Notes under the pieces: model-generated
Databases searched by the model: none
Seen by the model: the letters and a program-made list of their open reading frames with translations, nothing else
Told to the model about the DNA's origin: nothing
Assembly: GCA_013368315.1 (NCBI GenBank)
Contig: JAACJM010000127.1
Coordinates: 175,131-239,130, forward strand
Direction of reading: 5' to 3'
Length of the DNA stretch: 64,000 nucleotides
Source: Tetrapyrgos nigripes
Lineage: Eukaryota > Basidiomycota > Agaricomycetes > Agaricales > Campanellaceae
In this document: positions 56,449 through 64,000 of the stretch, one piece after another
Layout: every line of letters starts with the position of its first letter
How positions within the stretch are numbered: position 1 is the stretch's first letter
Position numbers and translations under genes: made by a program

Positions 56449-58855
56449 GCCCACATCACCAAGGGAAATGGAGAGTCATCAAGTGCTGAGACCATTACCT
56501 CCAATGACCATCGCACTATATCTCAAAACTCAACCATCTCGACGAGAGACAACACTATGCCACCTATTTCAAATTCAATACCCACTGCTGAATCCTCCTC
56601 AACTGTCTCTACCTCCAACCATTCTCTCCAGACCACCAAAGTGCCTGCGAGGGGCGGCCAAAAATTCGTATCGTGGTCCCCAGAGCAAGTTCAAGTCCTT
56701 GAATCTTATAGGAAGAAGTTTGAGGAGTGTGCAGAGGATTGCAAGGATGCACTGTCGGGCAAGAAGGACAGGTCTCTGTGGCCACAAGCATTGGTGGAGT
56801 GTTTGGAGAGCATCACCAACGATCTGCATGGAGAGGAAGTCATGAAGGAGAAGCTCAAACGTGGCCTTGTAAAGCCTTCTACTCACTCTCTCACGAAGGA
56901 TGAAGAAGATCAAAACAAACAGGCAAAGGCTGGAAACCTGCTTATATTCAAAGCGGTAAGACTTGAACTGGACCCCTTATCGTTGTTGTGTTGGCTAATA
57001 CATCGATCTAGGACGTGAAGACCTTCTACAAGAACAAGCTTCGAACACTCAGAGGCCAATGGAAACCAGATAACAATTTGGAGAATACCAACCAAGAGAA
57101 AACCGACAAACAATCCAAAGACATCAGTGATGCTTTGAAGTTGTTGAAGAAACTGCTCTTCAGTATCCAAGGGCTGAGGGACTTGTTTGCTCAAGAACAT
57201 GCCGAGGAGATTGGGAGATGACAGGATGAATTATGTGCTGATCACCCAGAGCAGATGGCTAATAATGGCATGTGCTTTCAGAAGGCAGTTTCGGAGTTAT
57301 GGGCTGCAGATCAGAGCGCTTACACAGCGAAAGCAAAAGACCAGGTATCTAACATGGAAAGGTAAATCCTTATTGTCTTCAGTCCAAGCAATCCACTGAC
57401 GTTGAGGGATCTAGCAATCCTCACCAGGTCATTGAGGTGTTGTGGTTGTTCTTGAACACTCTTTCTCTGAACTTGGGCAAAGTGGAAATGAGACTGATCC
57501 TGGTGTATCGAAATGAAGGAGATGGAGTTGACTTGTCCAGGTAACTATGCAGTCCTGATTACACCTTTCCTTTGGCTGATTGACTTCCAAAACAGCATTG
57601 ATGTCACATCTAAAAGCCAGTCTGACCTTGAAGACAGTCTCAGTAAACATGCCCCAGAGATATGTGCAAGTGTGGAGGCTAGTTTCAAGGAGTGGGTAGA
57701 CAAAATTCTCCCCAGTAAGTTGTCTCTTATTTCCTCCTCTGGACATTTCACTGAAGCATTACGTGGACAGAGCACAAGCAGACTTTGCAATCTCCAATGT
57801 CATCGATCATTCCAAGAAACTCGGAGGGCATTCCTATCTTTCCATTGGAACCCAAGACGGACATCAAGATCATGAAGACCATCATAGCCACATATCTACA
57901 GGAGTTGTACAGTACGTCCCTGATTTTTAGCCACATATATTCTGCTTCTGATGATTTCTATACACACCCAGAGCATAATTCCTCTCCTAACGTTGTGATG
58001 GAGTCAATGCCTTGGACAGACCTGTCTGCCCATCCAGAAGACTATTACAATGCAAGTCTGATCAATCCACCTCCACCACAGACTATCAAGTCTCTGGATG
58101 CCATGTCTCTCATGGAGGCAGTGAAGTTTTTCTCATATTTTCAAGACAACTCTAAGGAGAATCCGACCTTCTTCCATTTCCTCCCTGCCACTGAAATCAA
58201 GTTGAGAGTCTGCAAACGCCGTAGCGTTGGCAAGGAAGTCGAATCCGAGGCCTAGGAACTGCAACATGAGGTTATGCCAATCACCCCCAACTCTTCAGCG
58301 CAAGGTGCCTTGTCCACCCCCAACCCTCCTCCAGTGCAAGCTATCTCAACCACCGCTGACAAAGTTGAATGCGAGGTGCAGGAACCACAAGATGATGTTA
58401 TGCCAATCACCCCCAACTGTTTGGCACACAAAGTCGAATCTGAGGTGCAGGAACCGCAAGAAGACGTTACACCAACCATCCCCAACCCTTTGGTGCAAGG
58501 TGCCTTGTCCATCCCCAACCTTCCTCGAGCCCAAGCTACCCCAATCACCATGGCTACACAACCAGAAAAGCCCAAGGGGAAGGTGAAGAATGAAAGAATG
58601 AAGGGAAAGCCAAGCAGGGGGCAAGGGAAAGGGAAAGAGAAAGAGAAAGAGAAGGCAGCAGAGAGTGCGCTGGGAGAGACTCAGGAGGAAGGTGCTGCAG
58701 AGAGTGTGTTGGGACAGACACAGGAAGAAGTTGACCCAGCAGAGTGTGTTGAGGCAGACTTTGGAGGCAGATGGTGCAGCAGAGAGTGCACTGGGGCAGA
58801 CTTGGGAGGGAGGTGGTTCAGCAGAGGGCGTGTCGGGGCAGCATCAGGAGGATAG
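56449..58855 (+). pseudogene. Multi-exon gene of unknown function, repeat-rich C-terminus
   Basis: ATG near 56449 (MAHITKGNGESSSAETITSN) opens a Ser/Thr-rich N-terminus, then a Lys/Glu-rich helical region (WSPEQVQVLESYRKKFEECA). An intron at about 56957-57011 separates it from TFYKNKLRTLRGQWKPDNN and QDELCADHPEQMANNG, FQKAVSELWAADQ (about 57.23-57.33 kb), after a TGA near 57220. The latter faintly recalls the HMG-box-like proteins carried by many mushroom transposons. A later intron (about 57912-57970) precedes ESMPWTDLSAHPEDYYNASL. The C-terminus has tandem protein repeats (EVQEPQDDVMPITPN types; AAESALGETQEEG types) and a Lys-rich stretch. A TAG at 58253-58255 and frame breaks indicate decay. 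Confidence 0.55.
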
Positions 58856-58984
58856 TTTTAGGAGGAGGAGTGGTCATAATAAGCGTGGGATTGCACAAGT
58901 TGCCACAGAAGAGAAGGTGGTTGTTGTGACATGTGTGGCAAGTGCACCTGGCAAGAGGGCATCAAGGTTTTGGGACTAGGAAGT

Positions 58985-59265
58985 AGTCATTGGGCCAGTT
59001 GAACCACCCTACAAGAAAACCAAGAAAAATATCCAATGATTTCTTGGTCATTCTATTCCAGCACGTCTTCTGGTTGATCAGGACTTCAGCATTATTTCTT
59101 GGACTTGCATTTTTCTGGTTGTCTTTTCTTACCGAGTGGTTGACCAACCCTTGATCAAGGTTGATCAGGGCTTTTGGCATTATTTCTTGTACTTTCATTT
59201 TTCTAGCTGTCTTTTCTTACCAAGTGGTTGACCAACCTTGATCAAGGCTGATCAGGGTGTTGATA
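58985..59265 (-). repeat. GGTCAACC tandem array, right inverted arm of the ~17-kb unit
   Basis: Read on the minus strand, two to three units of about 87 bp have CCTGATCA(A/G)CCTTGATCAA, then GGTTGGTCAACC, then AAGAAAAGACA and AAGAAATAATGCCAAAAG. The left arm at 42352-42790 has the same succession on the plus strand. The outer end is near 59265, just before the dispersed repeat begins. Confidence 0.75.
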
Positions 59266-59330
59266 CGCTGTACAAAATCGCAGTATACATACTTGGATTT
59301 TGGTTCATAATATCAGTTTTGATGTTCTTT

Positions 59331-60650
59331 TAAGGGAATAAGAGGACTAGGGTGAGCCCTGAACTGCTAGTTAATACCTAGCAGGACTAAGAAAAACAAC
59401 AGTACAATAATATTAAGTGCTTACGAATGGAGAAACAACTCATTCTAAGTACTATGATAGATATGTATGAGTTGGGAGTTATAATAGCAGACCCACCAAA
59501 TGATAAAGATAGTCTATAAAGGCTTTCAAATCCTATTATAATGACTAGAACTGCTAGCATGATCCAAAGGGACAGTGAAATGCGAGGTAGCCCCTATTCA
59601 CAGGCATAGGAACACGTAAGCAGCACAATCCTTGGCTGAGAGGTCAATCAGAGAAGACAGTGCTAAGATTGGACATGCAAACAATCACGCTAGGTCTAGA
59701 TCTATGTATCGGTAAATCCCGTAGTACTAAAACGGCTTCGAGGGAATCTTAAGTATCTGTAAAAGGCACATGTGGACAAAAGTAGGACAAGGTATATATG
59801 TACGGGATCCCAGAGAATTCAGCTATTCATCGGTACAGAGGGGATAGTGAACAGGCATCTCTACACAGAGATATGAGGGACAGAAGCACTAAGTCGCAGT
59901 ACATCCGAATGATTGGAATACAACCCAAACGGGTAACGTTATTTCTGGATAAGGATAAATCTGTCAGTAATTGTCCAGCTAGGTGTTGAAAGCATTGAAG
60001 AATGAATAAGTATGCAAACGGGACTGCAGAAGAGCTGGACTTGTATGTAGGACTCAGTAGTAGACTGCTGGCAATACATAGAACACAAATAAAGCAAGAT
60101 TGGAGAAAAGGGAAAGGAAAACTGAACAGAATAAAGAAACTACAAGAAAACCCTATGCCCCTAGCATAAGGACGCATATGAAGGACCTAGCGGTCATAAG
60201 TGGAGCGTTCCGAGTCATAGATGCGATGCTCACTAACCAGGACAGTACATGAAAACACCAGACGGCTTACAAAGGGAACTGAAGAAAGTTCCTACAAATA
60301 TTTAGATAATATTGAACAGTTTCTGTATACCCTAATAAGCAAGTCTTTACTTACGAGGAAATAGGTAGAACTCGCTAGCGGACTTTTCAATTTGTTTTAT
60401 ATTTTCTCTACGTACCTTTTAGCAGACCTCGAAAAGAAATAGGTAACTGTATAGTTGTAGCTGTGAGTAGTATAAAAGGACCAGATATTACAAGTAGCTA
60501 CCCAAGCCACATACTGTAGAGTATCGGATCTCACTAGCAATAGGAGAGGACGTGAAACACAGACTAAAGCTTCTAAACAAACTTAACTGCACTCTCTACA
60601 AGTATAAACATTGTGTTGGAGATAATAGAGTTTTAAAATTGAACATCTTT
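59331..60650 (+). repeat. Dispersed non-coding repeat, copy 2 (LTR-like)
   Basis: Partner of 40331-41720 in the same orientation, with an estimated 65-75% identity. The TATA word AGTATAAAAGGAC near 60470 corresponds to that at 41477. It ends at the gypsy LTR boundary 60671, so the LTR element may have inserted into, or next to, this repeat. Confidence 0.7.
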
Positions 60651-60670
60651 GGGGTTATAACTGTGATCTT

Positions 60671-61052
60671 TGTAAGGGCAACTCCTGACACATGAGGCAA
60701 TCACTCAACAACTGCAGGAGGGGATCCAAAGATATATAAATCAGAACTAGAAGATACAAGGCTGACATACTACGCACCTGCAGGAGGGGATCCAAAGAGA
60801 AAAACTCAAGGATACTCGCCTGCAGGGAAGGGGTATATATACTCGTATGAAGGCTTGGGAAAAGATCTACAAAACTGTATAGTTGAAATGAAGTAATGGA
60901 AAGGTGGAATGATGGGAGATCAAATGATGAACGACAAATGATGGATGATGAAAACAGTGAAACAAGGATAAACAAGTCGATGAAGTCCAGATAAAACAAG
61001 AACAAACAAGTCCTAAAGGAGAAGGGAAGGAAAAGGAAACTGTCCCCTTACA
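60671..61052 (-). mobile_element. 3' LTR of a Ty3/gypsy element, 382 bp
   Basis: Minus strand: starts TGTAAGGGGACAG at 61052, ends CCCTTACA at 60671, so the LTR has an 8-bp terminal inverted repeat TGTAAGGG/CCCTTACA. A purine tract TAGTAGGGAGGTGA (61053-61066) directly precedes it. Inside, CTGCAGGAGGGGATCCAAAGA occurs twice (about 60714 and 60779). The 5' LTR is beyond the right edge. Confidence 0.92.
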
Positions 61053-61066
61053 TCACCTCCCTACTA

Positions 61067-61704
61067 GGTCTGCAGTGACCTCAACACAGCACACCAGTTC
61101 CTGGAATGATCAGCTTGCGACACTCGCACCATTTTAACAGCATCAGGATGCCTTGCATAGAAGTCTGCCACTGCCTTTGGAGCATGTACCAAATCCTCTG
61201 CACGCTCCCATGAGTCCTCTTGTGGTCCATAGCCTTTCCATCAGACGAGGTATTGCAACTTTTTCCAACGTCCATAACGACGACTATCGAACTCTTCTTA
61301 GCCATCAATGATTTCAGGGTCAGGAGGTGGGTCAGGTCTATGACCAGGGATAGGATCGTCAGTGTAGCAGTCGAGTTTGATGACAGGGAAGACTGGGTGG
61401 AGGCATCTCATGGATGGGGGAAGTTTCAGTTTGTAGGCACCCTTGCCGACTTCTTAAAGAACAGTGTAAGGCCCAAGCCAACGGTGACTGAGTTTCTTCG
61501 ATGGACGGGTTGCATTGATGTCAGAGCCATCCAACCAGGCTTAAAGACAGGGGCAGGGGTACGGCAACAGTTATAGTATTGGGCATACTCTGACTTGGCC
61601 TTTGTGAGTGCTGCCTGTGCCTCTGTCCAGCCTGACTTGAGCCAATCAAGAAAGTCATTGACGTTCTCCATCTCTGACCACCATGTGTGAGGCTCAAAAC
61701 CCAT
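61067..61704 (-). pseudogene. Integrase C-terminus and chromodomain, third Ty3/gypsy element
   Basis: On the minus strand GFEPHTWWSEMENVNDFLDW leads to a GPF-type module (LSHRWLGPYTVLKKVGKGAY in shifted frames near 61.45 kb) and a chromodomain (RRYGRWKKLQYLV-stop-WKGYGPQEDSWERAEDL, 61200-61290). Stops: a TAA near 61304 and a TGA in the chromodomain. Coding ends at about 61069, close to the purine tract and LTR. Confidence 0.85.
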
Positions 61705-61713
61705 ACAAGGGTT

Positions 61714-62817
61714 TCAACCAGTGTCAATCATGAAAGGAGTTTGCTGAGTTGATGCATGGACATTATTGTTGTAGGAGAACTCAGCAGTGGGCAGTAGCTC
61801 ATCCCAGTCGTCCTGGCGTTGACTCACCCACTGATGCAGGTAACCTTCTAGCTCTTGATTGACATGTTCAGTCTGCCTGTCTGTCTGTGGGTGGTAGGCT
61901 GTAGAAAGTTCCTGTTTGACACCAGCCATCCTACAGAGTTCCTTCATGAAGTCCACGACAAACTGTGGACCACGGTCAGAGTGTGCTGATCTGGGCATTC
62001 CATGGTGCTTCCATACTTCCCTGAAGTAGATACGTGCAGCTCCTTCAGCAGTAACCATTGTATGAGTCTGAAGGAAGTGACCTCTTTTGCCCAACATGTC
62101 TACAACCACCATGACTGCGTTGTACCCGTGAGCTTCTGGTAGTTCGACAATGAAGTCAACTGACACTGACTGCCATGGCTCAGTGGGAGTCTCAGAAGGG
62201 ATGAGCTCTCCAATGGGGAGGTGATGACGAGTCTTGGTCTGCATACATAGATCACAAGTCTTGGTATACAGCCCAATGTACTGAGACATCTGGGGCCACC
62301 AGTAGTTCTGTGAGACAAGTTCTAGGGTTTTCAATCGTCCAGGGTGACCAGCGACCTTGGTGTCATGGCGTTGGGAGACTATGCAATGGCGGAGGTCATG
62401 GGAAGGAGGAACATAGATCTTGCCTCGGAAATACAGCAGCCCTTCACGTTCATCCCATTCTGCACTGTGAATAGAGCAAGTGTGGGACTTGCACAAGGCT
62501 TGCACAGCACACATGACTTGTTCCTCTAGCTCGTTTTCACAAACAGTGAAGCAGACATCTCTCATGATCTCAACTTCTTCACCAGTCAAATCAATTGCAG
62601 TAGTGACAGCAGCAATTGAGAACATCTCTGGCTTGAGTAGCACAATGTCTGAATTGTCATCAGCACCAGTACCATGATCAGGTCGGCAGGACAATGCATC
62701 GGGCTTGCCCATAGTGTGGCCAGGGTGATGGTGTAACTGGAAGTCAAAACGAGAGAGATACAGGTACCAATGGGCTTGACATCGATTGAGCTTTTTTGCA
62801 GTTCGGAAGTACTCCAA
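61714..62817 (-). pseudogene. RNase H end and integrase core, third Ty3/gypsy element
   Basis: A 367-codon frame begins in RNase H (FRTAKKLNRCQAHWYLYLSR, HHHPGHTMGKPDALSCRPDH). It continues with a complete integrase: zinc-binding HDTKVAGHPGRLKTLELVS and CDLCMQTK, core SVDFIVELPEAHGYNAV (Asp), HSDRGPQFVVDFM (Asp), and TEHVNQELEGYLHQW (Glu), ending YNNNVHAST near 61750. The D-D-E residues are all present. TGA stops bound it on both sides (62825-62827, where EIWTDHKN is usual, and 61714-61716). Confidence 0.92.
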
Positions 62818-62832
62818 GTTTTTATGGTCTGT

Positions 62833-64000
62833 TCAGATTTCCACAGGAAAACGTCCTCCTTCAAGGAAGTGTCTCCATTCCTCAAGGGCTTGGATGATGG
62901 CTAGCATTTCCTTATCATGGATCTCATAGTTGCATTCAACGGCATTGAGACTCTTGGAGTAGAAGGCAATGGGGTGCCACTTGTCATCATCTGGAGACTG
63001 CTGGGATAAAACTGCTCCCGTAGCGTAGTCAGAGCTATCTGACTCCAAGCAATATGGTCGAGAGTCGTCAGGCATGGTGAGGATGGGGGAGGAGGTGATT
63101 AGGGACTTCATGATGTCGAAGGCGTCCTGAGCATCCTTAGACCAATCAAACTTGATGTCTTTTTGGGTCAGTTCGAACAGTGGTCGTGCATGATGAGAGA
63201 AGTCCTGGATAAACCAACAGTAGAAGTTGGTGAATCCAAGGAAGGAGGAGACCTCTCTCTTGTTTTCTGGTACAGGCCACTCTGCAACACCAGACACCTG
63301 GACAGGGTCCATTTTGAACATGATTATGGGAGACGATGACGCTGAGGTACTCAATGCGAGTCTTCTCAAACTCACATTTGTCGCTCTAAGGTACAGCTTG
63401 TGTTGCCACAACTGATCTAGGACTAGGTGAGTCACATGACAATGCTCCTCAACAGTCTTGGTGTAAATCAAGATGTCATTGAGATAGACAGATACAACAC
63501 CCTCCATGATGAGGTCATGGAGAATGTCATTCATCATCGTCTGGAAGGTTGCAGGGCTGTTGGTGAGACTGAAGAACATGACAGGGGGTTCGAAGAGACC
63601 ACGGTTGTGTGAAAAGCTGCCTTCCATTCGTTGCCTTCACGAATCCGGATGTTGTTGAAACCCCAGCGTACATCCAATTTTAGTGAAGTATTGTGCACCT
63701 TTGAGGTTATTAACAAGCTCGTTAATCAAGGGCAATGGATAACAGTTCTTAATTGTCATCTCGTTTAGCACACGATAGTCTTGGACGAGTCAGAGGTTTC
63801 CATCCTTCTTCTTTACAAAGAAGACTGGGGACGCCATAGGGATTTGGAGGGACGAATGCGACCGGTAGACAGATTCTCTGTGAGGAACTCATCAAGGGCC
63901 TTTTGTTCATTAGGACGAGTGGGTAGACCTTGCAATTGGCAGGTTTAGAGTCAGGGACTAACTCTACTGCATGGTCCCATGGTTTGCAGTCTGCAGCACA
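62833..64000 (-). pseudogene. Reverse transcriptase and RNase H start, third Ty3/gypsy element, runs off window
   Basis: From the right edge, KPWDHAVELVPDSKP and the RT start (KKDGN, QDYRVLNEMTIKNCYPLPLI) appear in broken frames. Then come DV-RWGFNNIRIREGNEWKAAF, NRGLFEPPVMFFSLTNSPAT, and a catalytic motif reading YLND (Asn codon 63478-63480) instead of YLDD. A pair of compensating frameshifts occurs in the KCEFEKTRIEYL region (about 63.30-63.40 kb). Then FLGFTNFYCWFIQDFSHHAR and RNase H (CLESDSSDYATGAVLSQQ, NYEIHDKEMLAIIQALEEW) follow. The RT is inactive as it stands. Confidence 0.92.

Noticed and set aside
42352..58985. A TET/JBP dioxygenase gene, sometimes linked to KDZ elements in mushrooms
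   Set aside because: I looked for the HxD...H iron-binding pattern in the unknown genes and saw no convincing candidate.
40331..60650. The two 1.4-kb direct repeats as the LTRs of one 20-kb retrotransposon
   Set aside because: The copies are too different from each other for LTRs of one insertion, no RT or integrase lies between them, and the interior has its own inverted ends.
16100..63500. TGA read as a sense codon (recoding) in these genes
   Set aside because: TGA replaces Arg in most cases but Trp or other residues in others, TAA and TAG stops and frameshifts also occur, and the intact HET gene needs no recoding. Decay explains all of it.
1..64000. CRISPR arrays, bacterial operons or ribosome-binding sites
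   Set aside because: The introns, TATA boxes and transposon types are fungal; the short repeats have no CRISPR-like spacer structure.

Overview
The window looks like a gene-poor, transposon-dense stretch of a filamentous basidiomycete genome, probably a mushroom-forming Agaricomycete. The reasons are spliceosomal introns of about 50-60 nt with GT...AG ends, a HET-domain gene of the MRLLNT type, two KDZ-superfamily transposase genes with CxC2-type cysteine clusters, chromodomain Ty3/gypsy retrotransposons, a BED-finger hAT transposase, and Tc1/mariner traces. The species cannot be named from sequence alone. Only one gene looks intact: a HET (heterokaryon incompatibility) gene cut by the left window edge. 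Almost everything else is mobile DNA in decay.

Layout. 0-1.5 kb: HET gene on the minus strand with a TATA box and a likely 5'UTR intron. 1.5-11.8 kb: mostly non-coding, with a 92-bp minisatellite, two SINE-like copies, a dispersed repeat, a 233-bp Tc1/mariner-type MITE with TA duplication, a doubtful small gene, and a 525-bp hAT-type MITE with a perfect 8-bp duplication. 11.8-14.2 kb: a KDZ transposase pseudogene split by a solo LTR with a TTCTG target duplication. 15.4-24.3 kb: a short hypothetical gene, a 5'-truncated Ty3/gypsy on the minus strand, then an almost full-length chromodomain Ty3/gypsy on the plus strand. 25.4-26.7 kb: a six-exon gene of unknown function with two disabling lesions. 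27.5 kb: a tRNA-like unit. 27.8-33.3 kb: a second type of Ty3/gypsy (minus) joined to inverted fragments of its own family and to a Tc1 transposase fragment. 33.4-35.0 kb: an unknown gene fragment and a second solo LTR of the 13-kb family. 36.6-39.7 kb: a multi-exon hAT transposase pseudogene. 40.1-42.2 kb: a dispersed repeat split by a 1.75-kb insertion. 42.35-59.27 kb: an apparent ~17-kb composite bounded by inverted arrays of GGTCAACC-containing repeats. It contains a nearly full-length KDZ transposase, a nested 4.5-kb unit with 290-bp inverted repeats, and two other multi-exon genes of unknown function. 59.3-60.65 kb: a second copy of the repeat seen at 40.3-41.7 kb. 60.7-64 kb: the 3' LTR and most of pol of a third Ty3/gypsy, running off the right edge.

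Two themes tie the region together. First, insertions are nested: LTR in KDZ, one TIR unit inside another, LTR elements back to back. Second, one mutational signature dominates: most in-frame stops are TGA where the family has Arg (CGA to TGA), and two catalytic Asp-to-Asn changes (integrase at 22.11 kb, RT at 63.48 kb) fit CpG to CpA. That is the pattern expected from deamination of methylated CpG in silenced transposons, whereas the HET gene is free of such damage. All family calls rest on motif recognition by eye; no database search was possible.
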